Origin: DATFML01 sp964571225
GTDB lineage: Bacteria > Pseudomonadota > Gammaproteobacteria > DATFLG01
Reading direction: 5' to 3'
DNA length: 10,549 nt
NCBI GenBank assembly: GCA_964571225.1
Contig: CAZNBB010000118.1
Span: 1 to 10,549 of the forward strand
The notes under the pieces are model-generated. The model saw only the letters and a program-made list of their open reading frames with translations. It had not been told where the DNA came from and ran no database searches. Positions 1 to 6,053 of this stretch are shown here, piece after piece. Numbering within the stretch: position 1 is the stretch's first letter; the number at the start of each line of letters is the position of its first letter. Position numbers and translations under genes: made by a program.

Positions 1-1101
1 GGCAAGGATATTGGCGGGTTGCCGGTGGTGGTGGATCTGGCGCGCATGCCGCATTTGCTGGTGGCCGGCACCACCGGCTCCGGCAAGTCGGTGGCCGTCA
101 ATGCGATGGTGCTGAGTCTGCTCTACAAGACGCTGCCCACCGACGTGCGGCTGATCATGATCGACCCCAAGATGCTGGAGCTGTCGGTTTACGAGGGTAT
201 TCCCCATCTGCTGACGCCGGTGGTGACGGATATGAAGGAAGCGGCCAACGCCCTGCGCTGGTGTGTTGGGGAAATGGAGCGCCGCTACAAGCTGATGGCG
301 GCCCTGGGCGTGCGCAACATCGCCAGCTACAACCGCAAGGTCAAGGATGCGCTGGACGCCGGCACCCCGATTCAGGATCCGCTCTACAAGGCCGAGGAGG
401 CTTTCGACCCCGAGGCCCCACCGCCGACCCTGGAACCGCTGCCGTTCATCGTGGTGATCGTGGATGAGCTGGCGGACATGATGATGGTGGTGGGCAAGAA
501 GGTCGAGGAGCTCATCGCGCGTCTGGCCCAGAAGGCCCGCGCTTCGGGCATTCACCTGATTCTCGCCACCCAGCGCCCGTCCGTGGATGTGATCACCGGC
601 CTGATCAAGGCGAATATACCGACCCGGATCGCCTTCCAGGTGTCGTCCAAGATCGATTCGCGCACCATTCTGGACCAGATGGGCGCGGAGCAGTTGCTGG
701 GGCACGGCGACATGCTCTATCTGGCGCCGGGCACCGGAGTGCCGGTGCGTGTGCACGGCGCGTTCGTGTCGGACCAGGAAGTGCACAAGGTGGTGGATCA
801 CCTCAAAGGTCGCGCCGAGCCGGACTACCTGGAGGAGATCCTGCAGGGAGAGGGTGTGGGCAGCGTGCTCCCCGGGGAGTCGGACGGGTCCGATGCCGAG
901 AGCGATCCGCTCTACGACCAGGCGGTGCAGATCGTCACCGAAACCCGGCGCGCGTCCATTTCCGGCGTTCAGCGCCGCCTGAAGATCGGCTACAACCGTG
1001 CGGCCCGCATGATCGAGCAGATGGAAAATGCCGGCATCGTGGGCCCGCTCCAATCCAACGGCAGCCGCGAGGTGCTCGCGGGGCCCCCGCCGGACGCCTG
1101 A
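1..1101 (+). CDS. ftsK: DNA translocase FtsK, C-terminal part (5' end outside window)
   Basis: This is the motor and DNA-reading end of the hexameric septal translocase that pumps chromosome termini across the division plane and activates XerCD at dif. The frame is open from base 1, so the gene starts upstream; the first in-frame TTG at 19 is internal. 366 residues are visible. Walker A GTTGSGKS lies at visible residues 23-30. Walker B (hydrophobic run ending VDELAD) lies near residue 155, followed by the conserved LATQRPSVDVITG segment. An acidic, Gly/Ser-rich linker (about 283-302) leads to the C-terminal gamma winged helix (about 303-360: DPLYDQAV, the Arg-rich RRASISGVQRRLKIGYNRA recognition region, then MIEQMENAGIVG), which reads KOPS sequences. 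The N-terminal membrane domain is not in view. lolA starts 32 bp after the stop, so co-transcription is likely. SpoIIIE is the same family, but the context favours FtsK. Confidence 0.97.
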   Translation, partial: GKDIGGLPVVVDLARMPHLLVAGTTGSGKSVAVNAMVLSLLYKTLPTDVRLIMIDPKMLELSVYEGIPHLLTPVVTDMKEAANALRWCVGEMERRYKLMAALGVRNIASYNRKVKDALDAGTPIQDPLYKAEEAFDPEAPPPTLEPLPFIVVIVDELADMMMVVGKKVEELIARLAQKARASGIHLILATQRPSVDVITGLIKANIPTRIAFQVSSKIDSRTILDQMGAEQLLGHGDMLYLAPGTGVPVRVHGAFVSDQEVHKVVDHLKGRAEPDYLEEILQGEGVGSVLPGESDGSDAESDPLYDQAVQIVTETRRASISGVQRRLKIGYNRAARMIEQMENAGIVGPLQSNGSREVLAGPPPDA

Positions 1102-1133
1102 CCTGCGGGTCGGCGCCCCAATCGGATGAAACC

Positions 1134-1793
1134 ATGACAGGATGGCTCCAGGTTCGCGGCCGGCGACGTCGTGTCGGTCGGTGGTTGATCGCCGGTCTTT
1201 TTCTGCTGGGGCCCACCGTGGCCAGTGCGGCCACGGGTGTCGAGCGGCTCGATCGCTTCTTCGACGGCCTCAGGACGTTGCGGGCGGACTTTACCCAACA
1301 GGTGCTTGGGCAGCACGGAAACGTGGTCAAGCAGGCCAGCGGGCAGTTGTGGATCAGCCGGCCCGACCGGTTCCGCTGGGACTATGACAAACCCTACCGG
1401 CAAGTGATCGTGGCGGACGGCACCAATCTGTGGACCTATGACGATGACTTGCAGCAGGCGACGGTAAAGCCCCTCAGCGAGGCCCTGGTTGGCACCCCCG
1501 CGACTCTGCTGAGCGGTGAAGCCCCGCCCCAGAAACTGTTCAAGGTCAGCGATGCCGGCCGTCGGGACGGCGATCAGTGGGTCGAACTGGTGCCGCGCGT
1601 CCGGGACAGCCACTACCAGAGCATTCGCCTGGGATTCAACACGCACACGCTGGACCGGATGGAGATGGTGGACGCGTTCGGGCAGACCACCGTGTTTCGG
1701 TTCACCAACGTGCAACGCAACGTGCCGGTCAGGGCAAGTCGGTTTCATTTCACGCCGCCGGCCGGCGCCGATTTGATCGGGACGCCCGAATAG
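1134..1793 (+). CDS. lolA: Outer-membrane lipoprotein carrier LolA
   Basis: This periplasmic chaperone takes lipoproteins from LolCDE at the inner membrane and hands them to LolB at the outer membrane. The 219-residue product begins with an Arg-rich n-region (residues 9-16), a hydrophobic core (17-30) and a signal peptidase I site around VASA/A at residues 29-33. The mature part has the family pattern: LRADFTQQV near 48-57, the segment with LWISRPDRFRWDY at 72-84, VADGTNLW at 93-100, and the late FTPPAGADLI at 206-215. Length is as expected for LolA with its signal. The start ATG at 1134 has only a weak purine stretch upstream (GGATGAAA), but the signal peptide fits it exactly and the nearby ATG at 1126 is out of frame. 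Between ftsK and rarA is its classic position in gammaproteobacteria. Confidence 0.96.
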   Translation: MTGWLQVRGRRRRVGRWLIAGLFLLGPTVASAATGVERLDRFFDGLRTLRADFTQQVLGQHGNVVKQASGQLWISRPDRFRWDYDKPYRQVIVADGTNLWTYDDDLQQATVKPLSEALVGTPATLLSGEAPPQKLFKVSDAGRRDGDQWVELVPRVRDSHYQSIRLGFNTHTLDRMEMVDAFGQTTVFRFTNVQRNVPVRASRFHFTPPAGADLIGTPE

Positions 1794-1817
1794 CCGTCAT
1801 TCGATCGGTTCGTTTCC

Positions 1818-3143
1818 ATGAACACTGCGAGCGACGCACCCTCCGAAGCCTACCGTCCCCTGGCGGACCGCATGCGGCCGCGTTCGGTGGACGAGTTTCT
1901 CGGGCAGGAACATTTGCTCGGAGCGGGCAAGCCCCTGCGTCAGGCCGTGCAGGCGGGGCGTCTGCATTCCATGATCTTCTGGGGCCCGCCGGGGACCGGG
2001 AAGACCACCCTGGCGCGGTTTATCGCCCGTCAGGCCGATGCCCAGTTTTTGACGTTGTCCGCGGTGCTGGCCGGCGTAAAGGATATCCGCTTGGCGGTGG
2101 ACAAAGCCCGTGAACTGCGCGCGCTCGAAGGCCGATTGACGGTGCTGTTCGTGGACGAGGTGCACCGGTTCAACAAGGCCCAGCAGGATGCGTTCCTGCC
2201 CTACGTGGAGGACGGCACGGTGATCTTCATCGGTGCCACCACCGAGAATCCGTCCTTCGAGCTCAACAACGCGTTGCTGTCCAGGGTCCGCACCTATGTC
2301 CTGAAGCGGCTTGATACCGCCAGTCTTAGGCGCATCGTCGACCAGGCTCTCGCCGATACCGAGCGGGGGCTGGGCGCCCGCCGCGTACAGCTGGCGCCCC
2401 CGCTGCGGGACCGGCTTGCGGAAGCGGCCGACGGAGACGCGCGTCGGGCATTGAATCTGCTGGAGATCGCCGCCGATCTTGCCGAGCCGGGGGAAGCCGG
2501 AGACGTCATTGCGGAAGCGGTGATCAATGAAGTCGTGGCCGGGGGGCTCAGACGTTTCGACAAGGGTGGCGAGGCCTTCTACGACCAGATATCAGCCTTG
2601 CACAAGTCGGTTCGCGGTTCATCTCCGGATGCTGCTCTCTATTGGCTGGCGCGCATGCTGGATGGCGGCTGCGATCCGGTGTACATCGCCAGGCGGGTGG
2701 TGCGCATGGCATCCGAGGACGTGGGCAATGCCGACCCCCGTGCGCTGACGCTGGCGCTCAACGCCTGGGACGTCCAGGAACGGCTCGGCAGTCCGGAGGG
2801 CGAGCTGGCCATCGCCCAGGCGGTGGTATACCTCGCCTGTGCCGCCAAGAGCAACGCCGTCTACGTCGCCTACAACGCGGCTACCGAGGATGCCCGGCGT
2901 TACGGGTCTCTGGATGTGCCGTTGCATCTGCGCAACGCGCCCACGCGTTTGATGAAGGAGTTGGGCTACGGAAAGCGTTACCGGTACGCCCATGACGAAC
3001 CGGAAGGGTACGCCGCGGGCGAGAACTATTTTCCCGACGAAATGGGCCCGGTGCGCTACTACCAGCCCGTGGCGCGCGGGCTCGAGCAGAAGATCGCGGA
3101 GAAGCTTGCGCACCTGCGGGAGCTCGACAAGAAGGCCCGGTGA
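1818..3143 (+). CDS. rarA: Replication-associated recombination protein A, AAA+ ATPase (RarA/MgsA)
   Basis: RarA is the bacterial relative of eukaryotic WRNIP1/Mgs1. It is a tetrameric AAA+ ATPase related to clamp loaders that acts at stalled replication forks and single-strand gaps and binds SSB. The product has 441 residues, the usual length. Visible motifs are Walker A GPPGTGKTT at 56-64, Walker B LFVDEVHRFNK at 110-120, sensor 1 GATTENPSFELN at 139-150, and the SRVRTYVL stretch with the putative arginine finger at 155-162. The C-terminal half carries the family's oligomerisation segments, for example KSVRGSSPDAALYWLARML and NYFPDEMGPVRYYQP near the end. The N-terminal PLADRMRPRSVDEFLGQEHLLG is typical of the family and supports the ATG at 1818, although no strong Shine-Dalgarno is seen. 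It lies 24 bp after lolA, probably in the same operon. A short GC hairpin (GGCCG-cca-CGGCC, 3147-3159, then CCCTTT) follows the stop and could be a weak terminator. Confidence 0.97.
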   Translation: MNTASDAPSEAYRPLADRMRPRSVDEFLGQEHLLGAGKPLRQAVQAGRLHSMIFWGPPGTGKTTLARFIARQADAQFLTLSAVLAGVKDIRLAVDKARELRALEGRLTVLFVDEVHRFNKAQQDAFLPYVEDGTVIFIGATTENPSFELNNALLSRVRTYVLKRLDTASLRRIVDQALADTERGLGARRVQLAPPLRDRLAEAADGDARRALNLLEIAADLAEPGEAGDVIAEAVINEVVAGGLRRFDKGGEAFYDQISALHKSVRGSSPDAALYWLARMLDGGCDPVYIARRVVRMASEDVGNADPRALTLALNAWDVQERLGSPEGELAIAQAVVYLACAAKSNAVYVAYNAATEDARRYGSLDVPLHLRNAPTRLMKELGYGKRYRYAHDEPEGYAAGENYFPDEMGPVRYYQPVARGLEQKIAEKLAHLRELDKKAR

Positions 3144-3194
3144 GCCGGCCGCCACGGCCCCCTTTGGTGCCGATCCGGCGGTTGATTTGGATCA

Positions 3195-3222
3195 TTGAAT
3201 TCGCCCGGACTGCTCCTAATAT
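3195..3222 (+). promoter_or_regulatory. Probable promoter of the hsp20 gene
   Basis: TTGAAT (3195-3200) and TAATAT (3217-3222) are separated by 16 bp and form a good sigma-70-like pair in otherwise GC-rich DNA. The same bases also read as a degenerate sigma-32 site: ATTGAAT, 14 bp, CCTAATAT, compared with CTTGAAA and CCCCATNT. Which factor uses it cannot be decided from sequence. Predicted transcription start is near 3229, leaving about a 65-nt leader before the ATG at 3294. Confidence 0.5.
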
Positions 3223-3293
3223 CATATTGACGGAGGCGGCATCGTACCGTCTCCGCCGGATTTGAGACGCGTATTCTTTATGGAGGAAGAGTC

Positions 3294-3794
3294 ATGGCCA
3301 AGGCAAAAGAGTCCGAAGGCAAGCCAGGCATGGTAACGGCCCCGACGGCGCGCCCAATGAGCCCGTTCGAGGAAATGGACCGCATGTTCGAGTCGTTTTT
3401 CCCGCGGGGTATGATGAGTCCGTCGCGCTGGGCATGGCCGTCATGGCCCGAAGCACCCATGGCGTTCGAGAACCGCCTGCCCCGTGTCGACGTCATCGAC
3501 CGCGATGCGGAAATCCTGGTGCGGGCCGAGATCCCGGGCGTGAGCAAGGACGACCTGGAGGTGTCCATGAACCACGGCACGGTCACCATCAAGGGTTCGG
3601 TCAAGCGGGAAAGCAAGAAGGAGGAAGGCGACTACTATCGCTGCGAGATTTCCCGCGGCAGCTTCTCTCGCACGGTTGCGCTGCCGGCAGAGGTCGATGG
3701 AGGGCGGGCCAAGGCGACGTTCAAGGATGGAGTCCTGGAGCTGCTCCTGCCAAAGCGGGAGACGTCCAAGCGCCATAGCATCAAAGTGGAGTAG
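3294..3794 (+). CDS. Small heat-shock protein, Hsp20/alpha-crystallin family
   Basis: This is an ATP-independent cytoplasmic holdase that keeps unfolding proteins soluble for refolding by DnaK/ClpB. The product is 166 residues. An N-terminal arm rich in Met, Phe, Trp and Pro (about 20-58, with FEEMDRMFESFFPRG) is typical of oligomer and substrate contacts. The alpha-crystallin domain follows at about 62-155 (LPRVDVIDRDAEILVRAEIPGV, the KGSVKRESKKEEGDYYRCE loop, FSRTVALP). It ends with the hallmark A-x-F-K-D-GVLEL at 141-150. The C-terminal tail has an I-x-I/V anchor, SIKVE at 162-166. A strong Shine-Dalgarno GGAGGA at 3282-3287 sits 6 nt before the ATG, suggesting high expression. The gene has its own promoter-like site and intrinsic terminator, so it appears monocistronic, inserted between rarA and crcB. 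The class is certain; the exact IbpA or HspA subtype is not. Confidence 0.95.
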   Translation: MAKAKESEGKPGMVTAPTARPMSPFEEMDRMFESFFPRGMMSPSRWAWPSWPEAPMAFENRLPRVDVIDRDAEILVRAEIPGVSKDDLEVSMNHGTVTIKGSVKRESKKEEGDYYRCEISRGSFSRTVALPAEVDGGRAKATFKDGVLELLLPKRETSKRHSIKVE

Positions 3795-3817
3795 CGCCCC
3801 GAACGCCTGATTCGGCG

Positions 3818-3853
3818 GCAGGAAACCCGGCTACGGCCGGGTTTCTGCTTCTT
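3818..3853 (+). terminator. Intrinsic terminator after hsp20
   Basis: A 10-bp stem GAAACCCGGC (3822-3831) / GCCGGGTTTC (3836-3845) has a TACG tetraloop. Skipping one G bulge, it extends by GCA (3818-3820) / TGC (3846-3848). A short T-rich run TTCTT follows at 3849-3853. It begins 24 nt after the hsp20 stop. The T-run is short and interrupted, so some read-through into crcB is possible. Confidence 0.75.
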
Positions 3854-3866
3854 GGGCCCGCACCTG

Positions 3867-3905
3867 CGGATCGATGGTGGGGGCGGGAAACCGCCGGGCG
3901 ATCTG
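3867..3905 (+). promoter_or_regulatory. Two-part hairpin upstream of crcB
   Basis: An outer stem CGGATCG (3867-3873) / CGATCTG (3899-3905), with one G-T pair, encloses an inner GGCGG (3882-3886) / CCGCC (3891-3895) stem capped by a GAAA tetraloop. The internal loop is asymmetric: ATGGTGGG on the left and GGG on the right. It lies between the hsp20 terminator and the crcB start. It contains GATGG, and AAACCGCC further along, which recall pieces of the crcB (fluoride) riboswitch. However, the required P1 stem and pseudoknot arrangement is not recognisable, so I do not call it one. It could be a leader structure or chance folding of GC-rich DNA. Confidence 0.3.
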
Positions 3906-3959
3906 GTGTAACATAAGCGGCGGATTTGTTCGTCAGAGCTGCAAAAGGACAGAATAAGA

Positions 3960-4334
3960 GTGAACCAGCTTGCTTCCATTGCCGCCGGCGGCGCGGTGGG
4001 CGCCTTGCTTCGCTTTTGGGTATCGGGTCATGTCTATACCCTGTTCGGGCGGGCGTTTCCGTACGGTACGCTGGCGGTCAACGTGCTGGGCAGCCTGCTG
4101 ATGGGCGTGCTGTCGGTACTGCTGCTCGAACGGATGGCGGTCGGCCCCGGCCTGCGCGCTTTCCTGCTGATCGGCGGGCTCGGCGCCTTCACGACTTTTT
4201 CCACTTTCTCCATCGAGACTCTCAACCTGCTTGAAGCCGGACACTTGGGTAAAGCGATTCTGAACGCGGTGCTGAGTGTCATCATCTGTGTGGCTGCAGC
4301 CGGTCTGGGTGTGCTCGCGGCGCGCAATCTATGA
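3960..4334 (+). CDS. crcB: Fluoride ion channel CrcB/Fluc
   Basis: This small inner-membrane protein forms antiparallel dimers that let F- leak out of the cell, preventing inhibition of enolase and pyrophosphatase. The 124-residue product has four hydrophobic segments (about 3-23, 34-57, 64-90, 98-120). Family signatures are GGAVGALLRFW at 10-20, GTLAVNVLGS with the pore Asn at 36-45, and GGLGAFTTFSTFS at 72-84. That last stretch carries the central Na+ site and the Phe-box phenylalanines of the fluoride path. The start is GTG at 3960, with AAAGGA about 10 nt upstream; the protein then begins exactly where the family does. TAACAT at 3909-3914 could be a -10 box, but no -35 partner is convincing. 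The stop overlaps the next start by 4 bp (ATGA), implying translational coupling with the DUF190 gene. crcB between rarA and serS is a known gene order. Confidence 0.96.
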   Translation: MNQLASIAAGGAVGALLRFWVSGHVYTLFGRAFPYGTLAVNVLGSLLMGVLSVLLLERMAVGPGLRAFLLIGGLGAFTTFSTFSIETLNLLEAGHLGKAILNAVLSVIICVAAAGLGVLAARNL

Positions 4335-4636
4335 ATACCATCGACGTCACGTTTGTACATATCTACCTCACCGAAGGCAAAGGCCAGCTGGAAAGCCTGC
4401 TGGAGCACCTGCACGACCGGGAGAAGGTGCGCGGGGTTACTGTGTTCCGGGGTATCAGCGGGTTCGGCCGGTCGGGCCGTATGCATTCGTCTTCGTTACT
4501 CGATATTTCCCTCGACCTGCCGCTGGTGATCGAGTTCTTCGACGAGCCTGAGCGCGTCGATCAGATACTCGATCACCTGAGCAATGAACTCGAGCCGGGC
4601 CATACGGTCTGCTGGCCGGCGCGCGTGAGCGTCTAG
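4331..4636 (+). CDS. DUF190 (PII-like) protein, partner of crcB
   Basis: This 101-residue cytoplasmic protein belongs to the DUF190 family, which has a ferredoxin-like fold related to PII/GlnB signalling proteins. The diagnostic stretch is GVTVFRGISGFGRSGRMHSS at 35-54, followed by LLDISLDLPLVIEFFDEPERVD (57-78), the usual arrangement of a strand, a glycine-rich loop and a strand-helix unit. No membrane segment or signal is present. Its ATG lies inside the crcB stop (ATGA), so the two are almost certainly co-translated. DUF190 genes are often found beside crcB, which suggests a role in sensing or tuning fluoride export. The ligand and mode of action are not established to my knowledge, so this functional link is inferred from context only. 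Family assignment is confident; function is not. Confidence 0.9.
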   Translation: MNTIDVTFVHIYLTEGKGQLESLLEHLHDREKVRGVTVFRGISGFGRSGRMHSSSLLDISLDLPLVIEFFDEPERVDQILDHLSNELEPGHTVCWPARVSV

Positions 4637-4694
4637 GCGCCCAGCCGTCGGACTTGCGCCGACTGACCCCGCATCCGTGCGTTATTGTCGAACC

Positions 4695-4699
4695 AGGGA
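4695..4699 (+). promoter_or_regulatory. Ribosome binding site deciding the serS start
   Basis: AGGGA lies 8 nt before the ATG at 4708. It supports that start over the upstream in-frame start codon at 4654, which would add 18 residues not found in seryl-tRNA synthetases. Confidence 0.6.
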
Positions 4700-4707
4700 C
4701 TGTTTGC

Positions 4708-5985
4708 ATGTTGGATCTAAAGCGACTGCGTAGTGAGCTGAACGTCGTGGCCGAGGCCCTTGGCCGGCGCGGCTACCGCCTGGACAGGGACTATTTCCTT
4801 GCCCTGGAGGAGCGCCGGCGCAATCTTCAAGTGCAGGCCCAGGCCCTGCAGGCCGATCGGAACAGCCGCTCCAAGGCGATAGGCAAGGCAAAGGCGGCCG
4901 GCGAAGACATCCAACCGCTTCTCGATCAGGTCGCCGGGCTGGGAGACCAGCTCAAGGAAGCCGAACAGGACCTGGTGACCGTCCAGGAGGAGATGAATCG
5001 CCTGCTGCTGGACATGCCCAACGTGCCTCATGCCAGTGTGCCGGATGGCCGCGGGGAAGACGAAAATGTCGAAGTCAGGCGTTGGGGCGAACCGACGACC
5101 TTCGATTTCCAGCCGAAGGACCACGTGGACATCGGGGAGGGATTGGGGCTGCTGGACTTCGAGACGGCCGCCAAAATCTCCGGCGCGCGCTTCACGGTGC
5201 TGCGAGGGCCTGTGGCCCGCATGCATCGGGCTCTCATCCAGTTCATGCTGGATACCCATACCCTGCAGCACGATTATCAGGAAGTCTATGTTCCCTATCT
5301 GGTCAACGCGGACAGCCTGTACGGTACCGGCCAGTTGCCGAAGTTCGAAGAAGATCTGTTCGCCACCACCAACGACCCCAAGTACTACCTCATCCCGACG
5401 GCCGAAGTGCCTGTGACCAATACGGTGCGCGGCGAAATCATCGACGCCGGCCGGATGCCGTTGCGGTTGGTGGCACATACTCCGTGCTTTCGTTCTGAGG
5501 CGGGCTCCTACGGCAAGGATACGCGGGGCATGATCCGCCAGCACCAGTTCGAAAAGGTCGAGTTGGTGCAAGTGGTGCGTCCGGAGGCCTCCTACGACGC
5601 GTTGGAGCAGCTCACCGGGCACGCCGAGGCGATCCTGCAGAAGCTGGGGTTGCCCTACCGGGTGGTCGCGCTGTGTACCGGCGATATCGGCTTTTCGTCC
5701 GCCAAGACCTATGACCTGGAAGTCTGGTTGCCCGGCCAGCAGAAATACCGGGAGATATCATCGTGCAGCAACTTCGAGGACTTCCAGGCCCGCCGCATGC
5801 AGACACGCTGGCGCAATCCGGATACCGGCAAGCCGGAGTTGGTTCACACCCTCAATGGCTCGGGCCTGGCGGTGGGGCGCACCCTGGTGGCGATCCTGGA
5901 GAACTACCAACAGGCCGACGGGTCGGTGCGCATACCCAGTGCGCTGCAACCTTATCTGGGCGGGCAGACCGAGATCACGGTCTGA
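4708..5985 (+). CDS. serS: Serine--tRNA ligase (seryl-tRNA synthetase)
   Basis: This class II synthetase charges tRNA-Ser (and tRNA-Sec) with serine in the cytoplasm. The 425-residue product starts MLDLKRLRSE, the normal beginning, at ATG 4708. The N-terminal long coiled-coil arm that grips the tRNA-Ser variable arm spans about 12-105 (ALEERRRNLQVQAQALQADR and following). The catalytic domain shows YGTGQLPKF at 205-213, the serine-binding TAEVP at 231-235, motif 2 with TPCFRSEAGSYG at 258-269 and GMIRQHQFEKVE at 274-285, the CTGDIGF segment near 323-329, and motif 3 NGSGLAVGRTL at 383-393. Nothing is missing. It follows the DUF190 gene by 71 bp in the conserved rarA-crcB-serS order. Those 71 bp hold a small GTCGG/CCGAC hairpin (4647-4663) but no convincing promoter, so it may be read from upstream. 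Confidence 0.98.
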   Translation: MLDLKRLRSELNVVAEALGRRGYRLDRDYFLALEERRRNLQVQAQALQADRNSRSKAIGKAKAAGEDIQPLLDQVAGLGDQLKEAEQDLVTVQEEMNRLLLDMPNVPHASVPDGRGEDENVEVRRWGEPTTFDFQPKDHVDIGEGLGLLDFETAAKISGARFTVLRGPVARMHRALIQFMLDTHTLQHDYQEVYVPYLVNADSLYGTGQLPKFEEDLFATTNDPKYYLIPTAEVPVTNTVRGEIIDAGRMPLRLVAHTPCFRSEAGSYGKDTRGMIRQHQFEKVELVQVVRPEASYDALEQLTGHAEAILQKLGLPYRVVALCTGDIGFSSAKTYDLEVWLPGQQKYREISSCSNFEDFQARRMQTRWRNPDTGKPELVHTLNGSGLAVGRTLVAILENYQQADGSVRIPSALQPYLGGQTEITV

Positions 5986-5997
5986 ACGTATACCGAA

Positions 5998-6032
5998 CGG
6001 CGGTGCCCGGCCGGTCGGCCGGGACACCGTCG
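5998..6032. terminator. Long hairpin between convergent serS and chemoreceptor genes
   Basis: CGGCGGTGCCCGGCC (5998-6012) pairs with GGCCGGG (6017-6023) and, after a bulged A at 6024, CACCGTCG (6025-6032). The result is about 15 bp with a GGTC loop and one G-T pair. It sits 12 nt after the serS stop and 21 nt beyond the receptor gene's stop. There is no T-run on either side, so it is not a textbook intrinsic terminator. It could block or protect both 3' ends. Confidence 0.5.
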
Positions 6033-6053
6033 GAAGCGACCGGAATCCGCTGT

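Noticed and set aside
990..1748. Open frame of 252 codons on the minus strand across lolA
   Set aside because: It is antisense to a certain gene. GC-rich codon bias opens such frames, and the translation shows no domain.
3862..3920. Fluoride (crcB-motif) riboswitch
   Set aside because: GATGG and AAACCGCC fragments are present, but the short P1 stem around GATGG and the downstream pseudoknot partner cannot be drawn. Not called without a covariance-model hit.
4654..4707. 18-residue N-terminal extension of SerS
   Set aside because: The family begins MLD at 4708, where a ribosome binding site is correctly spaced.
4717..5622. Open frame of 301 codons on the minus strand across serS
   Set aside because: It is antisense to a full-length seryl-tRNA synthetase. 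The translation is low-complexity shadow sequence with no motif.
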